Shown one piece after another: positions 1-11,210 of a DNA stretch of 26,307 nt. The stretch comes from Nemertoderma westbladi. Its lineage: Eukaryota; Xenacoelomorpha; Nemertodermatida; Nemertodermatidae. A program made the position numbers and the translations under genes. Positions within the stretch are counted from its first letter, which is position 1. Every line of letters starts with the position of its first letter. Below the pieces are notes generated by a model, which worked only from the letters and a program-made list of their open reading frames with translations, did not search any database and was not told the DNA's origin. The DNA lies in contig JAUCBJ010007742.1 in assembly GCA_032718475.1 (NCBI GenBank), forward strand, positions 1 through 26,307, in the 5' to 3' direction.

Positions 1-454
1 TAATTGGGTGATTTCGTCAGCCGCTTTCTTTTCTGCTTCTGCCACTTTTGTCTCTGCCGCTGCCTCTGCCTCTGCCGCTGCTTCTGCCGCTTTTGCCTCT
101 GCCGCTGCCTTGGCCGCTGCCGCCTTTCTTTCTGCTTCTGCAACTACTACGGCTGCTTTCTTTCTGTCTTCTATACGTTTTTTCCTTACTTGTTCTTCCC
201 TTTCTCTAGCGATGCGGAGTTGTTCATCGAATTTAGCTTGGTTCGCCGCTAACCTATCCACATCAATCGCATCTAACACAAGTTTGGCTCCTTCGCTATT
301 AGGGCTAAGTCCCTCTAGCCTTCTCCTCAACTCTTTATCTCCCACAAAACGCTGATAGTCTGACAGATAGATATCAATGCCGTTGAAAACCGTTGACTTC
401 TCGCCCAATCGATCTGGTGTTCTTCCACCGCGATCAATAACCCAGCGAGCACGG
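1..454 (-). CDS. Partial exon of an unidentified protein with an Ala/Glu/Lys-rich coiled coil
   Basis: This minus-strand frame has codons whose lowest coordinate is 1 mod 3. It stays open from position 537 down to the window edge and reads like protein from about 454. An N-terminal stretch with motifs such as RWVIDRGGRTPDRLGEK and YQRFVGDKELRRRLEG leads into a charged helix (REREEQVRKKRIEDRKK). That passes into about 40 residues of AAAEAEAAAE-type repeat, consistent with a long coiled coil or single alpha helix. The minus strand just before 454 is a pyrimidine-rich tract ending in CTGCAG (477 down to 455), a good splice acceptor, so 454 may be the exon start. The 3' end lies outside the window. 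I do not recognise the family; a host coiled-coil gene or a retroelement gag are both possible. Low GC-skewed simple sequence could exaggerate the coding look of the repeat part. Confidence 0.45.
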
Positions 455-815
455 CTGCAGGAAGGATGAGAAGGGGATCCGTATAAACCGCATCCGTCAT
501 CTCTGCTCCGCTCTCGGGTGTCAGCTCTACAGTATCCTCACTACTGGAACTGCTGGGCCGCTGAGGAACAAGTTCTTGACTAGCGGGTTGTTGCTGTTCC
601 GCCGCTTGTTGGTCCCGCTTGACCTGAGCTCGGGTGCCTATGATAGACCTACGATGTTGGACCAGCCTAGGTTCTGTTATTACTACTGGAGGGATGACCT
701 TCCTCACAGTGGGAGGTGAACTGGATTTACGACCAGGCAGTTGTACGTCTCTATCTGAGTCGCAGATAGTTACATCTAATAAACTGTCTGACAGGTTCTG
801 CTTAGTATCAGACAT
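327..815 (-). CDS. Hypothetical 162-residue reading frame, possible upstream exon of the left-edge gene
   Basis: The frame starts with ATG at 815 (MSDTKQNLSDSLLDV) and ends with TGA at 329-327. Residues 1 to about 105 are polar and probably disordered: Ser/Asp-rich start, Pro/Val stretch, a Gln-rich patch (AAEQQQPASQ) and a run of serines followed by acidic residues. After about residue 110 it becomes hydrophobic (DPLLILPAAVLAGLLIAV). Below 454 it overlaps the better-looking coiled-coil frame, which lies in the -1 register. I think only the upper part, roughly 815-460, is real, joined to the other frame by a splice or split by an indel. There is no classical slippery heptamer in the overlap, so programmed frameshifting is not supported. 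No family recognised; a disordered gag-like N terminus is one option. Confidence 0.35.
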   Translation of the reverse strand: MSDTKQNLSDSLLDVTICDSDRDVQLPGRKSSSPPTVRKVIPPVVITEPRLVQHRRSIIGTRAQVKRDQQAAEQQQPASQELVPQRPSSSSSEDTVELTPESGAEMTDAVYTDPLLILPAAVLAGLLIAVEEHQIDWARSQRFSTALISICQTISVLWEIKS

Positions 816-950
816 GACTATGTATACCGTTGAATGTCTACTGCTGTATTACAGTCTGAGTAAGTCTAGTAACTCAGTATTACCTGCTAGCCTAGTAATT
901 AATTACCGGTACTGCTACTCAGTGTAGCGTGATATATATATAATATATTA

Positions 951-1190
951 GAATACCGGTATGCTTATAGTATATATAACTATTATTACAGACTAGGTTT
1001 ATCACAGAATACCGGTATAATTTTAGCACAAATATATATAAATATATAATAGGCCTATCGGAATACCGGTATACAGCTTACAGTTTGTAGTATATATAAT
1101 TCTGGACTAGAATTAATTACAAGTACCGGTATAATTTCAGCCAAAATTTATAGAAATAAAGATAATAGGCCTATCGTAAATACCGGTATA
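951..1190. repeat. Diverged tandem repeat, two units of 110 and 116 bp
   Basis: Unit 1 begins at 951 and unit 2 at 1061 with the same GAATACCGGTAT start; a third partial start (AAATACCGGTAT) is at about 1178. Each unit has a second internal TACCGGTATAATTT about 57-65 bp in, a TATATATAA block, and ends in ATAATAGGCCTATCG. The units differ by many substitutions and small indels. Confidence 0.75.
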
Positions 1191-4030
1191 TCAATTATTT
1201 TAAATAATTGAATTTCTGAATTTTAGGGTTACTTGGTTACTTTACTTACTTTATTACCGTTATTTGAACAGTAGTCTAACTGATATTGAGACCTAATGGT
1301 TATATGGTAGGCCTACTATTTATAAATCGTTAGATTTGATTTATAATATATATATACCCGTTTTAATGGGTTTTGTCAATGTTTGAAATAAATGTTATTA
1401 TTTCTGGGGAGTAATCACTACACAAAGCGGTGCGCTTTCAGTGAAGTGTTACGTACAGGACACTAAAACAAATAATACTAATTTACCTAAGTTACTTAAT
1501 ACTACAAATTACGTACAATTTGGGTTGAGATTACAATCTCTAAATAAACACAAAAATTTACAAAAAACACAAATACGAATTTTTAGGGTAATTTTACAAG
1601 AAGTCTACAAACCAGCCTAACAAAGGGTTAGAAAACCGGTTATTACAACGGACAGGGTACTACGGTATTTGAAATAATAAGTAGTAGTAAATACACTGCG
1701 TTGTCTAGATAGGAAAATACCACCGCCTGACGACCTATAGCCGTATCGCTATAGGTTCTACGTTATGTATCACGGAGTGTTCCTACCTAGAAGTTAATAG
1801 AGCTAATCGAATGTGCCTATCAACCACTTTACAACACAGATATAATGCCTACAATAATTACTTCGGAAAGTACTGTACACTAAACCCTAAATTAGGTACG
1901 AGTACTTGTATAACAAATAATCAGTAGTTAAATATACTTGAACAGCTAAAAGAACCACGGCATCTGCTGGAGTGACCGATGCACAAAATCACCAGTCTTG
2001 ACCTACGCCGAGCAGCCCGTGTAGTACCGAGGTTAATTTAACTATAGCGGTATGTATAACAAACACAATTACTGTAGGAACAAACTTGGGGAATGAATGT
2101 TGCGGATAATCGCATAAACTCTGAATAATAAATATTACGCTACGCGTACAAACTACTCAAACAAAATACAGACCGAACACTGACAGACTACTATCAAGCC
2201 TAAACAAACTACGGTATATGCAGACTCCGAAATGATTAGGGAGTATGCGCTCTAACCCAGTAGTGCGACTTATTCTTTAGTTGGGGGTTTACCTTACAGC
2301 GTTCGCTGCCCCTACTGCCTAACCGTACTTAATCGGACAGATGATCTACACACGCGGCAATCCGTTCAGACCTAATAACAGCCAGACAACTATCCAGCCT
2401 ACAAATTGTCTGTACAATCTGATCAGGTTTACACGCCTTCTGTTCAATACTGGCCTACAAACAAATAAAACTGACAGAAATAGGCCTAAGTAAAATCCCA
2501 ATAAAAACCAGGCGTCCCCGATTAATTATTAAGACCTACCGGCATATATAATCAAATCGAATAATACTGCTGTACTTATACGGAAGTAGGTACCGGTCCG
2601 GATGATCAGGCAGTCAGGCCTACTGGTTACCGGTCGACCGGTACTTTCGACTTTATTGCTTACTGCAATAAAGAAGCTATATCCTTTAATGTTCGCGCTT
2701 TCAGACCTTTGGCAGTTTAACCCACCAAATTAAGATGTCTTCTAGATATTAAATCTGTTTTTTAGTCTATGACAAGTATTTGATTCACTACACTAGTCGA
2801 AACCAATCCGTGCGCGACCATTCACCCGCTGGAGATTCCCGGGAGATTGGGTTCGACGGTTTAATTTTATTGCTATGTAAGCCTAATGTATTATTCGACT
2901 GACAGTACTATATAATCTCTGACAATATTATTCACCTTCGGTAATATTAACAGTTCCTTTAGGACGTGGCGCTTTATCTATATAAACAGAGTTATGACTT
3001 AAACTACTCACAACGATATGGCTTAATTATAATTCACATATATGGCGCATTCTTTAGGAATTGCTTCTTTAACAGACTCACTCATACACAATGCTGCACA
3101 ATACTGCACACTAATCTGCCAATCTTCACTGATTTTAGTCACATATAAAAGGAACACAGGCTGACTCATGTAGGGTCTATCAAATAACATTAGATTCACT
3201 TCAAACCACTTCAACATAAGTCACAATCGTTATTGGTAACCTTTCTCTCTTACCTTCGGTATATCAAGAATATTGGGTTTCGGGGTTATTTATCGTTATT
3301 CCAAATATAATAATTCATCAACCATATTATGAAGAACTGACAGTAAATAGCAGTATAAAACAACAACTGAACACTGATTGTTACGAGTTTGCAATGTTTC
3401 AGCAGTCAGTATGTATGATCAGTCATCAGAGTCTTTAGGTAGGCCGATATGTCAGTTAAAGGATATATGCCCTTTATAATTAAACCTACTAGTGTAAGAC
3501 TAAAAAACAGTAAAGCACAAAATACTTCCAAGCCGTTCTTTCTTTGGCTCAGGACTGAATGTAAACACTGCACATAGGCATTGCGTCATTTCTCGGAAAT
3601 TTTCTGTACAAGGAGCCACAAAAACGCTCTAATTGGCTGACTGAACTGAGAGACGCCGTAGAACAAAGGAAATCAACACGTATGAATGTCAGCTGTTAAC
3701 CGTAGTCATAGTAACTACTGTTCAAGAGTAGCTATCACCCCTTTGCGTCACGAATTGCCATAGAATCATAAAATATGCCTTTCACAGTACACATACGGAG
3801 GAAATAGATCTTAGATCCTCTAAAAACACCGATACAGCAATAATACGGTCTCTTACACTTATTAAATCAACTACAGAGTATTTTAATGTAAAAGATAATA
3901 AAAATAACGGGGCAATTCAGCAAAGGCTTTTACAATCCGAGTGCTTTGTTACACGAACGAACGTTGGTGAGTGAGGGAAAATAAAGCCACGAGGATCAGA
4001 ACACAGTAAAATACTACATAGATACATGCA
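1191..4030. other. Gene-free AT-rich intergenic DNA
   Basis: No reading frame here looks like protein and I see no RNA gene. The stretch holds scattered palindromic words (TAGGCCTA at 1308 and 2481, ACCGGT at about 2591 and 2629-2641) and ordinary AT-rich sequence. It could include a decayed LTR or UTR belonging to the minus-strand frame at 815, but I found no paired LTR. Confidence 0.5.
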
Positions 4031-4054
4031 TACATACATACAAGTATGTATGTA
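4031..4054. repeat. Small perfect hairpin in a TACA microsatellite
   Basis: An 11-bp arm, TACATACATAC, is followed by AA and then its reverse complement. It sits in a short (CATA)n tract and probably arose from microsatellite inversion. Confidence 0.7.
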
Positions 4055-5711
4055 GTTTTATTCCAAAATTGTAATATTACGAAATGATTGTACATATACA
4101 TTATAAGTGATAGAAACTGCACAAATTAAATTACAGTAGTTACTGTATAAATAAATGTAAAAATGACCTAAATTATGTTATTAAAGGTTAGCTTATATTT
4201 ATGGAGGCGTTTGGAGCCATGTTAATAGTTTATAGCTACTGGTTATTAATAGCTATAGCCCGCCCACCGGTAGGTAATGCAGTAGGCCTATATGGCTGTC
4301 AAGCAAATATTACCTATTGTATACGTGGTAATCAATAACGGCGTAAACGGTAATGTCCGCTAAAGGGACATTACTTAACTACTAACACCAAATACAATAC
4401 TAAATACAATACTAAATGTACAGGCAATGCTGTAACAATGCTGTAACGTCCTCAAAAGTTGTAAAGTGCTAAATAACAACTCGCTGTTAATACTAACGAC
4501 GTTGAGTAATTGCTGTTAAAGGGGGTTGGTGGGAGAGTTATGTATGAGTCAACATTTTGAAATGCATACTGCTCCAAAACAAATATAAATAAAAATAAGT
4601 GCAATATACACTTTAGGTGAACTAAATTGAATTTAGTAATTATATAGCAAGGTAAATATTGTAGAATATTGTTTTCACTGTATTCTAGATGTACAGTAGG
4701 CCCACCAAGCTTTTACCAAGAGTTGAGAAGTGATAATCAAAGTAAAAGGGAATAAGCACACAACCAACCACAAAAAAATATTATGCAATGTGGCGTTTCA
4801 TGGTTGGTGATTTCATTTCCGATGACAATTTACATATTTGATAGCTTCCAAATTGTTTGTTTGTCTATACGGCTGTAGTTAATATTTTGGCGAACAGGCT
4901 GACACCGACAGCAGTACACACAGACACGATGCCCCCGAATTTTAAAACCCCGACATTGGAAATGAAATCACCGACAAGGTAAGTCCCGCTAGGGAATTTT
5001 TTATGCGGATAACGGGATTACCAAATTTTTGACGGACAGACCGACAGACAGCCACATCTCGAGAATAGAAAGCTTTACCGACGAAATGAAATGACTCAGT
5101 TCTATAGAGTCTCTCTTGGCGCGGATTCAATGGGTTCCCCCTCTAGAGAAATATCTCAATTGGTCCCGAGAATTTAGTCGCATTAGTTGAATTAGTCCCG
5201 AGATTTAAATGTTAAAAACTTATTTTAAGTCATTAAAGTCAGTATAATAAGGGTTGTCTGCCCAAAAGGGGTTGTATTTTCTTTATATCACGTACCATGT
5301 AACCCCATGAAGGCTTCCAACACAAACATATTATTCTTTTTTATTTTTTAAGGTTTTTCATACCTGTACTCGGTTTAACGTTCAACAAAACTATTCCACC
5401 TCTACTATACTGGAATAAAATGCCAACTGGTTAGAATACACTCGTGTCCGTTAATATATGTAAAGGGGAAATATACTGCCCTTAGGCAGATAGCCTTACA
5501 CGTTTGTTGGCCTCCAGTGGTAAATCGTCTCCCCCCTCACCATTTTGTGGTTGGAATGCATAGCGGAAAGGATCCGCTAACAATGAATCTTGTTTAATTG
5601 GGAACATAGAGGTCGGTGCCCGTATTGCTCCTATTCTAAGTGATCATTACAGCTTCATTATTGGAGTATGTTAACAAAAACTACTACAGTCCCGCTCTCA
5701 AAAAGCATTCC
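4055..5711. other. Gene-free AT-rich intergenic DNA
   Basis: No convincing coding or RNA gene. One TAGGCCTA is at 4283. Around 5020-5055 there are short GACAGACCGACAGAC runs, and around 5160-5205 a short direct repeat of the type TCCCGAGAATTTAGT / ATTAGTCCCGAGATTTA. Nothing else is identifiable. Confidence 0.5.
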
Positions 5712-5770
5712 TTTGATCAAACATTGATCAAACATTGATCAAACTTTGATCAGAATTTGATCAAATATTG
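5712..5770. repeat. Short tandem repeat of TTGATCAAAC-type units
   Basis: Five adjacent copies of a roughly 11-bp unit, each containing the palindrome TGATCA (TTTGATCAAAC, ATTGATCAAAC, ATTGATCAAAC, TTTGATCAGAA, TTTGATCAAAT). The last two units carry substitutions. Confidence 0.85.
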
Positions 5771-6059
5771 AAATGTACCAGCTTGTACAATGATATAGTA
5801 ATCGTCCACAACAAGAGAGGGGATGGTATAACTGTGGTAATATTGAATGTATTGTCTTTACAACGACCTGTGGGCAAGTGTGGTTTGTCAGCCGGATGGT
5901 TAAAACCCTCCATTAATTAAAAATGAATGAGCAGAATTTAATAAGTATTAATAACCCAATTTGATTTTTAATATTTAAAAAAATATGATTACAATAATGT
6001 TAAACAGATTTAAAATCTAATGATGTGTTGGTAACTAATGATGTACATAGTTTACTTTA

Positions 6060-8213
6060 AAAGAAATTAAGTTTCAATAAAAATACCTTATCAGAGTTTT
6101 TTTGAACACCATTGATAAACGATATTTAGCTAGGGGTATTTCTTCGGTTGACTACAGGGATGGTTTGTTAACTGGTCGCCCCTTTGGTGGTTTAGCAAAG
6201 AAAAATATTGCATCGGTAGTGGAATGTATGACATATGACGATAACAGACTTCTAGGAGCCAAAATTAAGTTAACTAATGATAACTATATACTCCTGCTAA
6301 ATGTTTACCTTCCTTACCAGTGCAGTGACAATGAATCTGATTTTCTAGACTATTTAGGCCGTATCAATGCTATTATTGACTGTGAAAGTACGTCATTGTG
6401 CTTTGTTTTCGGTGATTTTAATGCTGCTTCAAATACTAAATTTTATGAATATATAACTGATTGGCGCATTGATAGTCATTTACATTTGTGCGATACGATG
6501 AACTTACCTCAAGTACCTTAACTACATATGTCAGTGCTGCACATGGTAGCTCGTCATGGCTAGACCATGCTGTGTGCACTGGTAGTCTGCTTTCGTCAAT
6601 ACAGGATTTTCATGTGTATTACAACTTATCAATATCGGATCATTTTCCGGTCTCGTGTAAAATTAACTTACTGTGCAAAATAAATTCAAAGTGCAGTGAT
6701 ACGAGTTCGCAACGTAATTGTTCTAGGCACAATTGGTCGCACAACAGTTAGAATCTTATGCAGGAAACTTGAATACATTTTTATCAGTTATTGATGCGGA
6801 TTGTTTGACTGGCTCGACTTGTAAGTCATTACATTGTACTGACCATAACAATTGTATTGAGGATTATTACAATAATATAATGGATTGTATGACGAAAGCT
6901 GCAAATATGAGCATTCCAATAAAAAATCCTGGCAATGACGGGATAAATAGAAAATGTTCCAGGCTGGAATGATTTTTTACGGGATAAATACAATCTATCT
7001 AGGCGTTTATTTTTACTTTGGAAAGCCAATGGCTGCCCTACGGTTGGTGCAATATTCGATGAATATACAAAGTCCAGATTAAACTTTAAACGGTTTATGC
7101 GTGAATGTAAGCGCAACTCTACCAAAATTCGTTCTGACAAATTGGCAGAGTCAATATACTCCGACAATCATAACGAATTCTGGAACAATGTGCGCAAGCA
7201 GACAAACTCGTCCACACCATTATCAAATAAAGTTGGTAATGCTGTAGGAGAGGAGAATGTTTGCAATATGTTCAAAACTAAATTTGAATCGTTGTACAAT
7301 GCTAAGCAACCAGAATCTCATAAAGATGAGGTTGATAGCAAAGTATAGGGAATTAGCTATTGTGAGTCAATGACAGTTAAACGGAAGTTATTATTGCCAT
7401 TGATAAATTAGTGCCCGGTAAGGCTGCCGGTCCTGACGGTATCTCCAGCGAGTTTTTTTATTAATGGACCTCCAAGTATGTATTATTTCATTTAGCGAAT
7501 TTATTTACATGTATAAATGAGCACGGCTACGTTGCCTCAGACTTCATGCTTTGTAATTTTATTCCTTTAGTTGAGGATAAGAATGATGACATAACATCTA
7601 CCGACAAGTATAGAGGTATTGCTACGATTATGAGTAAAGTTTTCGAGTTAATATATATTGAACGTTTTTGTGAAAAATTAAACACGACGGATTTTCAATT
7701 CGGGTTTAAGAAGAGCCATGGTACCGACCAATGTATCTTTGCTCTTAAAGAAATTATCCAACATTATTTAGAAAACGATTCAGCTGTATACGTCTGTTTT
7801 ATTGACTCTTCTAAGGCCTTTGATTTGGTTAACCATTCAACCTTATTTAAAAAACTTATTGATAGGGAGGGGGCATTCCATTATTTTATGTACGTGTAAT
7901 CAAATACTGGTATCAATTTCAACATTTACGGATTCTATGGGGTGGATTCATTTCTGATTATTTTTGTGTCTCAAACGGTACAAAGCAGGGAGGTATCTTA
8001 TCACCTTATTTTTATAGTGTATATATTGATGGCTTAAGTAAAGAGTTGCAACGTAGTAACGTAGGTTGTATTATGTCTGGGGTACGTTCTAACCACCTGA
8101 TGTATGCAGATGATCTATTTTTTTATGAATTTATATTTTATGAATTTATAGCGCTGCTACGCCAATGGAGGTCTTTGGCCTTGATTCTGATTTAAGGAAC
8201 ATTAAAACAAATT
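6060..8213 (+). pseudogene. Decayed, 5'-truncated LINE (L2/CR1/Jockey-like): endonuclease plus reverse transcriptase
   Basis: This is the ORF2 of a non-LTR retrotransposon broken into several frames. In 6102-6521 the exonuclease-endonuclease-phosphatase fold shows GRPFGGLAK, LLNVYLPYQC and FVFGDFNA, the last carrying the catalytic Asp/Asn of APE-type endonucleases. A frameshift near 6500 leads to SSWLDHAVC and SDHFPV, the conserved C-terminal His motif. Further frames give a linker (6733-7348), then RT motifs: GKAAGPDGIS near 7420, KYRGIATIMSKVFE near 7610, CFIDSSKAFDLVNH near 7800, KQGGILSPYFYSVYIDGL near 7985, and the catalytic YADDL at 8103-8117. Stops and frameshifts lie near 7350, 7460 and 7900, and a local duplication of TTTTATGAATTTATA follows YADD at 8118-8150. 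ORF1 and the start of the endonuclease are missing. The element is cut at about 8213 by the RTE-like element. Clade assignment is from motif style only. Confidence 0.85.
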
Positions 8214-8243
8214 TCTCTGATCGGATGAGCATAAGCTCAAAGG

Positions 8244-10097
8244 ATGGTATACCCTCGAAACAGGAAAAGGGCCCCCTGGACTGACAACAAAATTCAGAAG
8301 TGCCGAAATGACCTTCATAAGGCGCAGAAAGAGTCCCGACTCAAACAGACTACAGCGGCCAAGAATGCAGTTAAGGCTGCATCTAGGTCCCTGAACAGGC
8401 AGTACTCTGCTAATCTACAGGAGGAGCTAATAAACCAACAGGTTGATGCCATCAATGATGCTGACGACAGCAGGCAATCATCCCAGGCATGGAAATCGAT
8501 CAATCTGCTTACTGGGCGGAAAAGCCAACCAACCACCAAGGTTAAGGCTGAATCACCAGCCGATCGCCTCAATGGTTGGAAAGCACACTTTGAAAAGCTC
8601 CTCAATAATGACAGGGTATTGCCTGATAACTTTATAGAAGTAAAAGTGTCTGAGTCTGTACTCCCAGATATTCCCATTGGCGATATCTCCTTTGCAGAAG
8701 TGAAGGCTGCTGCAAAGAGCATTAAGACCAATCGTGCCAGTGGAGTAGATGGTGTTCCCCCTGAGGTCTTTAAAATACCTGAGTGTTTAAAGCTCATCTA
8801 TCCCATCATAGTAGACATGTACCGAACAACAAGAGTCCCACAAGAAATGAAAACAAATAAGTTGGTGCCAGTTCCCAATAAGGGCAACCTAACACACTAT
8901 GGTTCTTTTCGGGGAATCTCATTGATCTCGATCGCTGCAAAGCTATACAATAGGATTCTATTAAATCGCATCAGGGATCCCATTGAGAGACTGCTCCGTG
9001 GAAATCAGAATGGGTTCCGTAAAGGTCGTGGGACCATGGAGCCCATTTTGGCACTTAGAAGGATAATTGAAGAGTTATCAAAAAAGAAAGACAGGCATCT
9101 GGCTGTTATCTTTGTTGACTTCTTCAAGGCCTTTGATTCAGTCTCTCGCTCACGTATGTTCAGCATACTTTCATTATATGGGATTCCTGATGAAATTATT
9201 GCAGCAATCAGATCAGTATACGATGGTTCGACAACATTTGTGTCTACTGTTGATGGTGACACAGAACCATTTGAAGTGTTATGGGGCGTCCTCCAAGGAG
9301 ACACACTTGCACCATTCTTGTTCATTATTGTGGTTGACTATGTTCTACGCATGTCCTTAGATCATTATAATGATGATGGGGTGATGATAACTCCACCTAC
9401 TGGCTCCAGAAGTCGAGGAAATCCTGCCAAGTACCTAACTGATCTAGACTTTGCTGATGACTTAGGAGTACTCTCAGAATCATTAGAGGGAGCCCAACGG
9501 CTCCTCAGCTCATTAGAACATGCTGCTTCTAGTGTTGGTCTTTTTATTAACTCCAGAAAGACCAAAATTCTGACCGTTAACTTTGAAAGTCCTCAGCAAG
9601 TCTCTGATCGGATGAGCATAAGCTCAAAGGATGGTATGCTTGAGCATGTGGACGACTTCTGTTACCTGGGATCATGGATCCGGAAGTCAGGTGAGGACCT
9701 TCGAATACGAAAGGGAAAGGCATGGGCAGCCTTGAATAGGCTTTCCTGGATTTGGAAGTCACCGAGAATTAATCGGAAACTTAAGGTCCGATTATTTAGA
9801 GCAGCAGTAGTTCCAGTACTCCTCTACGGGAGTCCATGCTGGGCTCTAACTGCTGAGGACACCAAATCTCTGGATGGCACATTCACAAGAATGCTACGCC
9901 GGGTTCATTGTGTCAAGTACAATGCACACATCTCCAACCAGACACTATATAACATTGGAGGTGTCTCATTGGTTCCCCCAAGCTTGACACTAGAACAAAA
10001 TCGCCTCCGCTTTGCAGGGCATTGCTTTCGCCGTGAGGACCAGCCAGTGCATAATCTTGTACTTTGGCAGCCTCATGGAGTGAACAAGCATGGTTGA
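8244..10097 (+). pseudogene. Reverse transcriptase of the RTE-like element, open for 617 codons then a nonsense change
   Basis: The enzyme would copy element RNA at a nicked target. Residues 1-125 are a basic linker (RKRAPWTDNKIQKCRNDLH). RT motifs follow: ASGVDGVPPEVF (about 165-176), GFRKGRGT (257-264), FVDFFKAFDSV with the first catalytic Asp at 292, GVLQGDTLAPFLFII (348-362), and FADD (403-406) with the catalytic Asp pair. The C-terminal domain has FCYLGSWIRKSGEDL, LLYGSPCWAL and RFAGHCFRRED, typical of this RTE-style family. The stop is TGA at 10095-10097, where the tandem copy has GGA (Gly). The frame after it stays open to the natural TAA at 10227-10229, with one codon missing relative to copy 2. 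The ATG at 8244 lies in the misplaced 37-bp segment, so it is not the native start; the endonuclease is missing. Apart from this stop the coding sequence is intact, which implies recent insertion. Confidence 0.85.
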
Positions 10098-10265
10098 CAG
10101 CCCATGACTTTCTTGAGACGCATCTTAAAGGACACTGGCCTTAAAGATGCGGATGATCTAGCAAATGTCATGGGTGATAGGGAGTTGTGGCGGTGCAATT
10201 TTGTTGACAAGCCGGCACAGCATTCTTAAAAATGCAGCTGCAATGCAGCATGCCGATCCTAGTAG

Positions 10266-10898
10266 TATGCTTGAGCATGTGGACGACTTCTGTTACCTGG
10301 GATCATGGATCCGGAAGTCAGGTGAGGACCTTCGAATACGTAAGGGAAAGGCATGGGCAGCCTTGAATAGGCTTCCCAGGATTTGGAAGTCACCGAGAAT
10401 TAATCGGAAACTTAAGGTCCGATTATTTAGAGCAGCAGTAGCTCCAGTACTCCTCTACGGGAGTCCATGCTGGGCTCTAACTGCTGAGGACACCAAATCT
10501 CTGGATGGCACATTCACAAGAATGCTACGCCGGGTTCATTGTGTCAAGTACAATGCACACATCTCCAACCAGACACTATATAACATTGGAGGTGTCTCAT
10601 TGGTTTCCCCAAGCTTGAAACTAGAACAAAATCGCCTCCGCTTTGCAGGACATTGCTTTCGCCGTGAGGACCAGCCAGTGCATAATCTTGTACTTTGGCA
10701 GCCTCATGGTGTGAATAAGCATGGTGGACAGCCCATGACTTTCTTGAGACGCATCTTAAAGGACACTGGCCTTGAAGATGCGGATGATCTAGCAAATGTT
10801 GTCATGGGTGATAGGGAGTTGTGGCGGCGCAATTTTGTCGACAAGCCGGCACAGCATTCTTAAAAATGCTGCTGCAATGCAGCATGCCGATCCTAGTA
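10266..10898 (+). repeat. Second tandem copy of the RTE-like element's 3' region
   Basis: Repeats 9635-10265 with a period of 631 bp, starting at TATGCTTGAGCATGTGGACG. It encodes the C-terminal domain again (FCYLGSWIRKSGEDL through DKPAQHS, TAA at 10861-10863). Compared with copy 1 it keeps Gly where copy 1 has a stop, carries an extra Val codon (AATGTTGTCATG against AATGTCATG), and has only scattered substitutions elsewhere. Confidence 0.9.
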
Positions 10899-11210
10899 TT
10901 AATGGTAAATTGTCCTCAGCATTACCAGTGACCAGTGGAGTTCCTCAGGGCAGTGTTCTTGCTTCACTCCTTTTTGTTATTTTGTTTTTGTTATTTTTTG
11001 TTATTGCGATTGTATTTCAACTCATACTGGAATCAAACTTTATGCTGACGATACTAAGCTACATAGAGCTGTTCTATCAATCGATGATTCTCGTAAACTG
11101 CAACATGATATTGATACTCTTCATTTATGGTCTGAATTATGGCGGACCTCCGCTGCGCTCCACTACAGCCCTCTGGAAGGATTACATTTATTGGGCATGA
11201 TTCCCCATAC
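10893..11210 (+). pseudogene. Fragment of a Jockey/CR1-like LINE reverse transcriptase
   Basis: Immediately after the RTE-like tail the sequence encodes NGKLSSALPVTSGVPQGSVL, the conserved SGVPQGSVL motif of Jockey/CR1-group enzymes. After a frameshift in a T-rich tract it encodes YADDTKLHRAVLSIDDSRKL, with catalytic YADD at 11041-11052, then HDIDTLHLWSELW. The motif style differs from the LINE at 6060-8213, so this is a third lineage rather than that element's continuation. Both ends are missing. Confidence 0.8.

Larger units (their letters stand above)
8214..10898 (+). mobile_element. RTE-like non-LTR retrotransposon, 5'-truncated and rearranged
   Basis: The element consists of a 37-bp out-of-place segment (8214-8250, identical to 9601-9637), a long reverse transcriptase frame, and a 3' region present twice in tandem (9635-10265 and 10266-10898). 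The endonuclease half is absent. Both 3' copies end in the same short tail after the TAA stop, TTCTTAAAAATGC, then GCTGCAATGCAGCATGCCGA and TCCTAGTA, with no poly-A; RTE-type elements often end this way. The left boundary abuts the decayed LINE, the right boundary abuts a Jockey/CR1-like fragment, and I see no clear target duplication. Confidence 0.8.

Noticed and set aside
8-355. Plus-strand frame rich in Ala and Ser
   Set aside because: It is the antisense of the Ala/Glu/Lys coiled-coil frame and is open only because of that repeat.
327-540. Programmed -1 frameshift between the two left-edge frames
   Set aside because: The register change fits -1, but there is no slippery heptamer of the X XXY YYZ form in the overlap.
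2815-2870. GGGTTCGACGG, resembling a tRNA B box
   Set aside because: No A box at the right spacing and no arms that pair.
816-3960. A 5' LTR to the right of the minus-strand frame at 815
   Set aside because: I could not find a second LTR, primer-binding site or matching TG...CA ends within the window.
4031-4054. CRISPR-like or regulatory palindrome
   Set aside because: It is a microsatellite hairpin in animal DNA; there are no spacers or arrays.
10893-11210. Continuation of the LINE at 6060-8213 after the RTE-like insertion
   Set aside because: It repeats the RT palm (a second YADD) and has a different motif style, so it is another lineage.
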